Assembly: GCA_947501325.1 (NCBI GenBank)
Contig: CANMVC010000001.1
Span: 1,116,001-1,180,000, forward strand
Source: an uncultured Sphingomonadaceae bacterium
GTDB lineage: Bacteria; Pseudomonadota; Alphaproteobacteria; Sphingomonadales; Sphingomonadaceae
DNA: 64,000 nt
Direction: 5' to 3'
Positions 18,791-25,990 of the stretch are shown in pieces; position 1 is the stretch's first letter, and each line of letters opens with the position of its first letter. Under the pieces are notes generated by a model. The model had not been told where the DNA came from. It searched no databases and saw only the letters and a program-made list of their open reading frames with translations. The position numbers and the translations under genes are program-made.

Positions 18791-19900
18791 TTCCGACCGA
18801 TGATCAGTCAGTGCCATTCTGCGCACAATTTTATGCCGCCGCATTTTTTCTACAAAGGTCGTCCGGCGCAAACTAACCAGATGCGCCGCTTCCGCAACCA
18901 CGCCTTCTGCCATTCTTAGCGCCGAGAGCAGATATTTGCGTTCCTCCTGCATCAGATGTTTTTTCAGGTCAAAACCATCGCCCAAAGTCCCGCGATCCGA
19001 TGGGCTATCGTCGCTGGTTGTGCGAAAGGGCCGGACTTCCCGCCCACCAGCATAGCTCGATGGCAGCGCGTGCCGGTGATGGGTCGGAGCATTGGACGCG
19101 CGGCGGCGAAAGAGTGAAGATAGCTGACTGGCCGATATCATCACGCCGGGGAAAAGCACCACCGCCCGTTCCACAATATTGCGCAGTTCGCGGGCATTGC
19201 CGGGCCAGCCATAGCTTTCGAGCGCATCAATGGCTTCGGATGAAAAATAGATTTCCTCTCCGCCAATTTGCTCGATGAAATGGCGAATCAGCGGCGCAAT
19301 ATCTTCGGGGCGATCCTTAAGCGCGGGAATATCAATCGGGAATACCGAGAGGCGATAGAACAAATCTTCCCGAAAACGTTTGTCGGCAATCGCTTCGTCC
19401 AGATTCTGATGTGTGGCCGAGATGATCCGCGTATCAATCGCGATCGATTCTGTGCCGCCAATCCGTTCTATCTGTTTCTCTTCCAGCACCCGCAGCAGCT
19501 TGACCTGCATATCAAAAGGCATGTCGCCAATTTCGTCGAGAAACAATGTACCGTTGCTGGCATCTTCAAACTGCCCCTTGCGCTGGGCAATCGCGCCGGT
19601 GAAACTGCCTTTTTCGTGGCCAAAAAGCTCTGACTCCAGCAGGTCGCGGGGAATGGCCCCGCAATTGACCCCGACAAATTTCTCCGCTGATCGCGTCGAG
19701 CATCGATGGAGCGCTTTGGCCACCACTTCCTTGCCGCATCCCGATGGCCCGGTGATCATGACAGGTATCTGCGTCGCAGCGGCATAGCGGATCAGGCTGC
19801 GCACCTCTTCAATCGCGGCGCTGTCTCCGATCAAATGGAGAGCGGGATCATCAGGGTGCAAGGTCCGCGCATTACCGATAGCATTAGGATGATGTTCCAT
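18773..19900 (-). CDS. Sigma-54-dependent transcriptional activator lacking a receiver domain
   Basis: 375 residues from ATG 19900, which has GGAG eight bases upstream (ATG 19915 is the alternative). A short N-terminal arm leads directly into an AAA+ domain: Walker A GPSGCGKE, the sigma-54 contact loop as GSFTGA instead of GAFTGA, Walker [11 protein letters not shown], and [11 protein letters not shown]. The C-terminal Fis-type helix-turn-helix ([22 protein letters not shown]) binds DNA. With no receiver, GAF or PAS domain, activity must be controlled by abundance or by a partner, as with PspF or some FlbD-like proteins. The target promoters are not evident here. Confidence 0.88.
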   Translation of the reverse strand: MEHHPNAIGNARTLHPDDPALHLIGDSAAIEEVRSLIRYAAATQIPVMITGPSGCGKEVVAKALHRCSTRSAEKFVGVNCGAIPRDLLESELFGHEKGSFTGAIAQRKGQFEDASNGTLFLDEIGDMPFDMQVKLLRVLEEKQIERIGGTESIAIDTRIISATHQNLDEAIADKRFREDLFYRLSVFPIDIPALKDRPEDIAPLIRHFIEQIGGEEIYFSSEAIDALESYGWPGNARELRNIVERAVVLFPGVMISASQLSSLFRRRASNAPTHHRHALPSSYAGGREVRPFRTTSDDSPSDRGTLGDGFDLKKHLMQEERKYLLSALRMAEGVVAEAAHLVSLRRTTFVEKMRRHKIVRRMALTDHRSELVRRE

Positions 19901-20004
19901 GTCGCCGCTCCACATCTGAAAAATGTCTTGTGGAAGAGATTATGAAACGAAAAGCTAAAAAGCTGCCGGAATCTGCGCCGTTTTGGACAGGAAACGGACC
20001 AAAT

Positions 20005-20601
20005 TCAGACCTGATGCTCTTTTTTCCAGCGGTCGAGCGCATGTTCCAAATGGGTTTCCGCCAGATCTCGGGCGCTGTGGCGCGGCAAATCGAGCGAGTC
20101 GGCAAGCCGCTCTCCGATCAACGCATCGCCCAGTGCCATTAATACCAGCGTCAACGTATCCTCATGCATTTCCCGGTCTTCATGACCGCCGTCGCCCAAT
20201 TCATCGACCAGGGCGTGGATCGCATCGACAATCGGATCGAGTGCATCCTCATTGCCGGTCAGCAACATCCATGACGACAAGGCCCCCGCGCCCTGTTTGT
20301 CAAAAGCGTCAAAGGTCAGATCGACAATATCCCGCACGGTGCCTTCACCGGTACGCGACTTCAGCACCGCCTGCGCGATAGACCCGCAAACCTGATCCGT
20401 CAGATATTGCGCGAGCGATTTTTGCAATCCCGATGCCGAACCGAAATGGTGCAACAGATTGGCGTGGGTGCGGCCGATCCGCGAAGCGACCGCTTTCAGT
20501 GTCACTGCCTGCGGCCCGGCTTCGATCAGCAAATCACGCGCGGCAGCCATGGCCATGCTGCGGCTTTCTTCCGGGGAGAGGCGTCGTTTAGCTATTGACA
20601 T
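20005..20601 (-). CDS. TetR family transcriptional regulator
   Basis: 198 residues. The N-terminal helix-turn-helix reads GPQAVTLKAVASRIGRTHANLLHHFGS, an atypical 'HANLLHHF' recognition helix in place of the usual 'xGxLYxHF'. The C-terminal ligand domain is helical. It is divergent from the PF10118 gene at 20667 (65 bp between starts), the arrangement expected of a local repressor of that gene, and lies just upstream of the sigma-54 activator on the same strand. I could not pick out a convincing operator palindrome in the 65 bp. Confidence 0.87.
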   Translation of the reverse strand: MSIAKRRLSPEESRSMAMAAARDLLIEAGPQAVTLKAVASRIGRTHANLLHHFGSASGLQKSLAQYLTDQVCGSIAQAVLKSRTGEGTVRDIVDLTFDAFDKQGAGALSSWMLLTGNEDALDPIVDAIHALVDELGDGGHEDREMHEDTLTLVLMALGDALIGERLADSLDLPRHSARDLAETHLEHALDRWKKEHQV

Positions 20602-20666
20602 CTATGTAAGTAACCCTAATATCCAATGAGCAAATTAAACAATATTTTGTGTAAAAGCGAACTCTT

Positions 20667-21566
20667 ATGAACATGCATAGCATCTTGCAAGCCGAGCCGG
20701 AAACGATTGATACACCGACGCCCAAAGATCATCAGATTACCCCGCGCGATCGCCGCTTTGGGCGGGACGCCGGGCATCAGCCAGGCCGCTGGTGGTTGAA
20801 TAACGATCCAATCGCAACCGCCTTTTACAACGCGCTATCCCTCACTTTTCCGCGCGGCGAGGCTTTTTTCATTGAAAGCGTCAAAGCCTTTCGCGACGTC
20901 ACGCCGGAAAAGCTGCAAAAAGAAATCCGCGCGTTTGTGAAGCAGGAAATCATCCATACGCGAGAGCATGTGGCGCTGAACCGCCGCGTCGAAGAAGCTG
21001 GTTATGATACCAGTGCCATCGAAAAGCGTGTCATCGAGTCGCTCGAAATGACAAAAGGCCGACCTGCTATCGCCAATCTCGGCGCGACGATGATCCTGGA
21101 ACATTTTACCGCGATCATGGCCCAGCAATTTATCGCCAACCCGCAGCATTTTGCGAAGGCCGACAAGGAAACCGCGGACTTGTGGCGCTGGCACGCTCTC
21201 GAAGAAATCGAGCACAAGGGCGTCGCTTATGACACGTGGCTCTATGCGACCAAAGACTGGTCCCGCTGGCAGCGCTGGAAAGTCAAATCGCTGCTGATGC
21301 TGGTCATCACCCGGAATTTCTGGACCAACCGCTATACCGATACGCTCGACCTGCTCGCGCAGGATGGTTTTACCGGATGGCGCACGAAGAGGAAACTGCT
21401 CAGCTTCCTGCTGTTCACTCCTGGCGTGGCGCGGAAGATCATCGTGCCGTGGATCAAATTCTTCCTGCCTGGCTTCCATCCGTGGAATGAAGATGACCGG
21501 CATTTGATCGATCTTGCGGAAAGCGAATTTGCAGCGGCCCTGCCGGATGGCGCGCCGACCGCGTAA
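20667..21566 (+). CDS. PF10118-type predicted metal-dependent hydrolase (copy 2)
   Basis: 299 residues, clearly paralogous to the gene at 12612-13574: FFNALS/FYNALS, QEIIHTREH, LEHFTAIMAQQFIANP, WHALEEIEHKGVAYD and LPGFHPWNEDD are shared at matching positions. The Glu/His clusters suggest a di-metal site in a helical bundle. The divergent TetR gene probably regulates it. The function is unknown; relatives often occur near fatty-acid or aromatic metabolism genes, but nothing adjacent here confirms that. Confidence 0.85.
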   Translation: MNMHSILQAEPETIDTPTPKDHQITPRDRRFGRDAGHQPGRWWLNNDPIATAFYNALSLTFPRGEAFFIESVKAFRDVTPEKLQKEIRAFVKQEIIHTREHVALNRRVEEAGYDTSAIEKRVIESLEMTKGRPAIANLGATMILEHFTAIMAQQFIANPQHFAKADKETADLWRWHALEEIEHKGVAYDTWLYATKDWSRWQRWKVKSLLMLVITRNFWTNRYTDTLDLLAQDGFTGWRTKRKLLSFLLFTPGVARKIIVPWIKFFLPGFHPWNEDDRHLIDLAESEFAAALPDGAPTA

Positions 21567-21887
21567 AGCCGACTCGCGCTGAATGTCGCTATGCTATCAC
21601 CATGTCAAAGAGCAGAGTTGCTCTATGCCATAAAGGCTGACCTGTAGGAAAGCGGGTTTTGCACGGTTGCGGAAGCACAAGAAGGACAAGGCTGGACGCC
21701 CCCGGAATTGCGGCGAAGTTTACAAAGTATACACGATATTTTCGCGATCAAATCCGGCATATTTTTTTAAATTTTTTCTCGTGAATTCTGACAACTATGG
21801 CGATCAAAGCGGGCTATTGGCGACAAGACTGAGCCGGGCTTGATTGCTATTGTCACCGTCGCGTAAAACTGATTACAAGGGCCGACC
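21567..21887 (+). other. Intergenic region, AT-rich, no gene seen
   Basis: This 321-bp stretch has no convincing reading frame. It holds a small perfect hairpin (AGAGCA/TGCTCT with a GAGT loop, 21609-21624), which could be a weak terminator for the preceding gene but lacks a T tract, and an A/T-rich block at about 21720-21785 that could contain the promoter of the interrupted gene downstream. Confidence 0.5.
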
Positions 21888-22433
21888 ATGGCTCAAACAC
21901 CTTCCATCTGGAGCTGGACCAACCCAGCAGATCCCGATACCTTTTTCACCAAACTGGTCACCGCATCAGAAGATGAGTTCAAAGCCATCGCCTTGGGAAG
22001 CCTCGCCGATGATCCTGAATTTGCCGATCCTCTCCTTGGGGGAGCGCAGGAAGTGGCGCTATGTTCGTCGCACATGTTTTTCGATGATCCCTATGCCTCC
22101 ATGGAATATGAAGATATTGATGCGCAACGCTATCAACAGCTGGCGACTTAACGCAAAGCGATTAGCACAGCGATCGGCCATGCGGGCGTGCGGTTCGAGG
22201 ATTTTATCGGAGCGGATCCGGTATTGCTGGACGACGACAAGGCCTTTGCGATCTACGAGCTGGAAGACTGGTTCGGCTATTGCTGGGTTTGGCCCAGCGC
22301 GGATGCCGTCTTTTTTCTCGCCGAGCGGCAGGAAGATAAAGAACTGCCCATCGACATAGGTTGTGGCCGCGCACCCGTAGAATTTTTCACAACATTGCAA
22401 ACACAGGTCAAAGCAATAATCGAAAGCAAATAA
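21888..22433 (+). pseudogene. Gene interrupted by an in-frame stop codon (181-codon frame)
   Basis: The frame starting MAQTPSIWSWTNPADPD at 21888 hits TAA at 22149-22151, then stays open in the very same frame for another 93 codons to the stop at 22431-22433. The downstream part (RFEDFIGADPVLLDDDKAF, then YELEDWFGYCWVWPSADA) has strong protein-like composition and begins well before any likely start codon (GTG at 22188 is the first). The simplest reading is a single protein of about 180 residues broken by one nonsense substitution. Alternatives are two adjacent genes, a sequencing error, or stop readthrough. I do not recognise the family. Confidence 0.65.
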
Positions 22434-22484
22434 CGGTGCGCCTGTCGTGGCCATTGCCGCGGTTAAATCGGCGTAACGAAACGC

Positions 22485-22506
22485 TCGACTTGCTGGAGCA
22501 AGTCGA
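22485..22506. repeat. Perfect inverted repeat (possible shared terminator hairpin)
   Basis: TCGACTTGC (22485-22493) and GCAAGTCGA (22498-22506) form a 9-bp perfect stem with a TGGA loop between the interrupted gene and the convergent small acidic protein gene. The flanks have only short T runs on either strand, so terminator function is tentative. Confidence 0.45.
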
Positions 22507-22534
22507 CTTTACCGGCTGATGCTTTGCAGCATGT

Positions 22535-22822
22535 TCAGTTTTCGACATCCGCTATCGCCTGACTGACGAGCTGCTGCTCTTCGGCCAAGGTGGATTCCTG
22601 GCGCGCCGAGATAGGTTCAGATTGACCCATGCCTTCACTCTCGGCGCGCAAACGCGCCTCCACATCCTCTTTCCAATAGTGCAAAATGTCCAGTTTCTGC
22701 TGACGGCTAAGATTGTCATCGGTGACGACATTAGCCGGCGTCTGATAGGTTTGCCGAGGATGGTCCGCTTCCCGGTTGGTTGTGCCGGTATCTGGATTTT
22801 TCTGATTATCTGTATCAGTCAT
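22535..22822 (-). CDS. Small acidic hydrophilic protein, probable general-stress gene
   Basis: 95 residues from ATG 22822, nine bases after GAGGAG; two further ATGs at 22828 and 22831 are too close to that site. The N-terminal third is disordered (Asn/Asp/Thr-rich), followed by a helical segment, QQKLDILHYWKEDVEARLRA, and an acidic Gln/Glu-rich end. This 'LxxW..D...L' core is familiar from small stress-induced proteins of sphingomonads, but I cannot assign a function. A near-perfect EcfG promoter lies just upstream, placing it in the general stress regulon by inference. Confidence 0.75.
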   Translation of the reverse strand: MTDTDNQKNPDTGTTNREADHPRQTYQTPANVVTDDNLSRQQKLDILHYWKEDVEARLRAESEGMGQSEPISARQESTLAEEQQLVSQAIADVEN

Positions 22823-22849
22823 GGTCATCATCTCCTCTATTACATAACT

Positions 22850-22874
22850 AACGTTTATTGGGGTGTTTGGTTCC
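22850..22874 (-). promoter_or_regulatory. EcfG-type general stress promoter (GGAAC-N16-CGTT)
   Basis: On the minus strand GGAAC (22874-22870) and CGTT (22853-22850) are separated by exactly 16 bases. This is the consensus of the alphaproteobacterial general stress sigma factor EcfG. It lies about 28 bases before the ATG of the small acidic protein, leaving a short 5' UTR that contains GAGGAG. I found no second perfect copy in the other intergenic regions I scanned. Confidence 0.75.
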
Positions 22875-23073
22875 CGGATTGGCCTATACTGTCGCCCGGG
22901 ACACTAATAGCATTCGGAGTGACTCAACAGCTTTCCCCTTTCGTCCGATCGGCGGCCACTATTGGACCGGGAACGAATTTCTATTTCGTGGATTGATATG
23001 ATGTGGCCAATGGCTGTCCCCCAACAACCAACGGTCTTGGTCACCATTCTCTAACCAGAAAAGGAGCCCTGAC

Positions 23074-23442
23074 ATGATGTTGAAAGATGATGAACAACAA
23101 AGCGATGTGATTGCAAGTGACCGCGTCGAAGGCACAGCAGTTTACGGATCAGACAATGACAAAATTGGTACAGTGGACAAGCTGCTTATCGGCAAAGAGA
23201 GCGGCCTAGTAACGGACGCCATATTATCGGTTGGCGGATTTCTGGGGATCGGTTCAGACCGGCACAGCTTACCCTGGTCTAAACTGGAATATGACACATC
23301 GCTAGGCGGGTATAAGCTTGACGTTACCAAGGAGCAGTTGGAAAAAGCGCCGCGCTTCAAAGAGGATGACGGCGAGCGGCCTTATGACCGCCAATATCAA
23401 GCCCGCGTTTACGAATATTGGACCGTCACGCCCTATTGGTGA
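23074..23442 (+). CDS. PRC-barrel domain protein
   Basis: 122 residues. The PRC-barrel (residues about 18-80: GTAVYGSDNDKIGTVDKLLI, then SVGGFLGIGSDRHSLPW) is a small beta barrel found in photosynthetic reaction-centre H subunits, RimM, and many small stress proteins of alphaproteobacteria. The C-terminal tail is Tyr/Arg-rich. AGGAG eight or nine bases upstream supports the start. A GGAAC element at 22970-22974 with a poor -10 match (GATT after 16 bases) may be a degenerate EcfG promoter, consistent with its divergent stress-gene neighbour. Confidence 0.85.
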   Translation: MMLKDDEQQSDVIASDRVEGTAVYGSDNDKIGTVDKLLIGKESGLVTDAILSVGGFLGIGSDRHSLPWSKLEYDTSLGGYKLDVTKEQLEKAPRFKEDDGERPYDRQYQARVYEYWTVTPYW

Positions 23443-23465
23443 TAGCCACCACAATAGAACAGGAA

Positions 23466-23497
23466 AACCGGACGATATTTTCGTTCGGTTTTTTTGC
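23466..23497 (+). terminator. Rho-independent terminator after the PRC-barrel gene
   Basis: AACCGGACGA (23466-23475) pairs with TCGTTCGGTT (23481-23490), one G-T wobble, with a TATTT loop, followed by a T run to 23495. Confidence 0.85.
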
Positions 23498-23539
23498 AGT
23501 CAGGCGCTGGAAAAACGAGAAAGTTCTGCAAAAACAGGC

Positions 23540-24520
23540 CTATTCCTCAACGGCTGCGTTCGTCTCGCCACTCTTCAAGACCACGGCCTGCCCCACCTGA
23601 TCACAGCGCGCGGCAATATTCTGCTCCGCGGTAAAGATGCAAACCGTCCGGACATGTCCCGTCGGCGCAAAACGCATGATCTGGCGCAGCAGCATCGACC
23701 GCCCGTCGTCGTCTGTGCCTTTGCCCGCAATCACCACGTCACCATCGTCTTCGACATCAGTGGTGTCAGCGCGAAAGTCTTGAAAGCCGAGACCTTGCAA
23801 GGCGGCCAAAGCCAACTGCGTACGCTCTTCCTCCGTCAACATTTTAAGCGCCGGATTAGAGCCCATGCTGGACGCCACAATGACCAGCGGTTGCGAGGCA
23901 TCTGAAACAATGTCCTTGGGGCCATCGGTCATCATCAACCCACTACCCGCCAGAGTACGCACTGCCCGGAAATCAGCACGTTGCCCTACAGTGAAAGGCA
24001 ATCGCATTATTTCGTCTTCCAGCGAACCGCGCGGCTGGAAGCTGACGGATTGCAGCGCAGTTAGAATTTTGTCATCCGGATAGGCTTTGCTGGTCGAGGG
24101 GACCTGCACCGTGACCATCGCGGTGCTATCGATGTTGCGCGCTATCATCACCCATTTGCGATAGGTCACGCCCTGCTGAGTCTGGACGCCAATGGCTAGC
24201 AGCGCCTCAATATCACCCGCCAGCGTCAGCTTTTGCACCGGCCCTTCTATGGTCATCCGTGCGGCCAATTTTTCAGGGGTAAATTGCGGAGCGATTTGCG
24301 CATAAGCTTCGACCGGAAATTCGGCGATCAGGATCGACGCCCCTTCCTCGCTATCCCGGAATCCGGTAAAGCTTTCGGCCACCGTCATGTCGCCGGGCGG
24401 CTCCAGACCCACGGCGCCGTCGGCCGGAAAAATCGGCGCGCTCGCGAGCGCCGGGATAGAGAGGACCAAGCTGAGGAATAGAAACAGCCCTGCGGATATT
24501 GGTTTTGGATAGATACGCAT
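23540..24520 (-). CDS. Secreted protein of unknown function (long paralog of 25249-25761)
   Basis: 326 residues with a clear signal peptide (LFLFLSLVLSIPALASA). The mature N-terminus IFPADGAVGLEPPGDMTVAE matches that of the gene at 25249-25761, and the next roughly 120 residues (a module with GDIEALLAIG and a KWVMIAR strand) are also similar. A second module of about 130 residues (TVGQRADFRAVRTLAGSGLMM) is unique to this copy and ends with two cysteines (TVCIFTAEQ, ARCDQVGQ). The alternating strand pattern suggests a periplasmic beta-rich protein. No enzymatic motif seen. It may be co-transcribed with the membrane protein gene 24624-25172 upstream. Confidence 0.72.
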   Translation of the reverse strand: MRIYPKPISAGLFLFLSLVLSIPALASAPIFPADGAVGLEPPGDMTVAESFTGFRDSEEGASILIAEFPVEAYAQIAPQFTPEKLAARMTIEGPVQKLTLAGDIEALLAIGVQTQQGVTYRKWVMIARNIDSTAMVTVQVPSTSKAYPDDKILTALQSVSFQPRGSLEDEIMRLPFTVGQRADFRAVRTLAGSGLMMTDGPKDIVSDASQPLVIVASSMGSNPALKMLTEEERTQLALAALQGLGFQDFRADTTDVEDDGDVVIAGKGTDDDGRSMLLRQIMRFAPTGHVRTVCIFTAEQNIAARCDQVGQAVVLKSGETNAAVEE

Positions 24521-24623
24521 GCGCCGTTCGTTTTCCTCTTTCCCCGGATAATCGCACTATCATGGAGCCACAGGATGAGCGCAAGATTAATCCGGCGAGA
24601 AAACTGTTATATTTGGACGGTTG

Positions 24624-25172
24624 CTATGCCGCAGCTGCCGTTTCGCTGTCCGCATCGCTGGCGCTCGAACCCAACCAGGCACCGACCGCCGGAAGCAACA
24701 GAAAGCCGAGACTTTCCAGCGCCCAGAATAGCTTGATCCGGCCCGAACCGACCTCGACATCCGTCCGCAAACCGCGCCCAGCCGTATAGCTGGACCCATC
24801 GGCTATTTCCGAGATCACGTCGAAAGCATGGCCCGGACCGCCAGCAAGCAACGCCATCGCGCTGTCATATTCTGTCTGCACCCAGATCCAGCCAAACCAG
24901 AGCATCGCGAGGCATAGCAATCCGCCCGGAATCGCAACGATCAAGCGAGCGAGGCGCGAATGACCAGTCATCGTGTAAGGGGCAAAGATGAAGATGGCAG
25001 CGATGAACAGAAAGATCAGATCCACAATAGTCAGCGGAAAAAAGGCGGCAGCGGCGCCATAGCCCAGCGCAACGGCGCCGCTGATAAGGACCGCGAAAAT
25101 AGCGCCCACGGTCGAGATGGGCTTGCCGGTTTCGGCGTCAATTTTATCCAACTGTTGTCCTGTCATGGTCAT
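24624..25172 (-). CDS. Predicted four-span inner-membrane protein, unknown function
   Basis: 182 residues. Hydrophobic segments near residues 23-45, 48-66, 77-98 and 150-168 (for example LIFLFIAAIFIFAP and LLLPAVGAWLG) predict four spans, with a polar periplasmic or cytoplasmic loop between the third and fourth (GHAFDVISEIADGSSY). It lies between the two secreted paralogs on the same strand, so the three probably form one unit. I do not recognise the family. Confidence 0.7.
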   Translation of the reverse strand: MTMTGQQLDKIDAETGKPISTVGAIFAVLISGAVALGYGAAAAFFPLTIVDLIFLFIAAIFIFAPYTMTGHSRLARLIVAIPGGLLCLAMLWFGWIWVQTEYDSAMALLAGGPGHAFDVISEIADGSSYTAGRGLRTDVEVGSGRIKLFWALESLGFLLLPAVGAWLGSSASDADSETAAAA

Positions 25173-25248
25173 TTTCTTTCTATGATTGGATGAGGAATCG
25201 GTGGTTCCGGAAAAATACCGCTGTGGGGCAGAGCTCGGCGATCAGCGG

Positions 25249-25761
25249 TCATTCCTTGGGCAAAGATTTTCGGAATTGGATGGATCGCAGCGCTGCCTGC
25301 ATATTGGCATCGGAATAAAGCACACTGTCGGCCGGAGCACGCGCAAATATACTAGCGAACAGGTCACCATCATCCGCTATCATCGTCCAATGACGGCGGA
25401 CAATGCCGTCCTTGATATCAGAATGAACAAGCAGATAGGCCTCAATGCCTCCCGCAAGTTGCAGGTGCTGCACAGGCCGCTCGACCGTTATGCCTGACGG
25501 CATGTCTCCGATATTCCCATAGCCTGAAAACGGTTTTTCCGCAGCTTCGCCGTGAGCGTCTTCAAAGATGCTGATGACAGCCTCTTCATCATCATCTTCA
25601 AACATGGTGAGACCAATATGGGCGGTCATCGCGCCGGGAGGCTGCAGACCAACGGCGCTGTTTGCGGGGAATATCACATCGCTGGCAAGCACCGGGAAGG
25701 ACAGAGACAGGCTCAGGCCAAAAAACAGCCAGCTTGCCCATAAGCACCTGCCCCGACGCAT
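25249..25761 (-). CDS. Secreted protein of unknown function (short paralog of 23540-24520)
   Basis: 170 residues with a signal peptide (GLSLSLSFPVLAS). The mature start IFPANSAVGLQPPGAMTAHI is nearly the same as in the 326-residue protein, and the shared module continues to about residue 160 (GGIEAYLLVHSD and RHWTMIADDG align with GDIEALLAIGVQ and RKWVMIARNI). It lacks the second module of the longer protein. It is first in the likely unit 25249-24624-23540. Function unknown. Confidence 0.72.
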   Translation of the reverse strand: MRRGRCLWASWLFFGLSLSLSFPVLASDVIFPANSAVGLQPPGAMTAHIGLTMFEDDDEEAVISIFEDAHGEAAEKPFSGYGNIGDMPSGITVERPVQHLQLAGGIEAYLLVHSDIKDGIVRRHWTMIADDGDLFASIFARAPADSVLYSDANMQAALRSIQFRKSLPKE

Positions 25762-25990
25762 GAATTTACTCTTGATGACACCATCCTCAATCTGCCGCGA
25801 ACCGACGGAACGCTGTTGTGCATTTGGTCTGATGACGAGATGGCTAATCGGTTTCCGTAATGTCTTGGCCCGAAATGGCCGAAACTGTTAATCCGACAGG
25901 CCTTTAACCGATGACGAAACAGCATTACCACCATGGTTTTCGCGCCATTTGTCCGATATTGTATGGATGGTTTGGAGAAGGGGCAAATAA

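Noticed and set aside
20602-20666. Sigma-54 promoter for the PF10118 gene under the nearby activator
   Set aside because: No TGGC-N7-TTGC pair with correct spacing is visible in the gap.
20835-21503. 222-codon minus-strand frame opposite the second PF10118 gene
   Set aside because: Shadow; the plus frame is conserved with its paralog at 12.6 kb.
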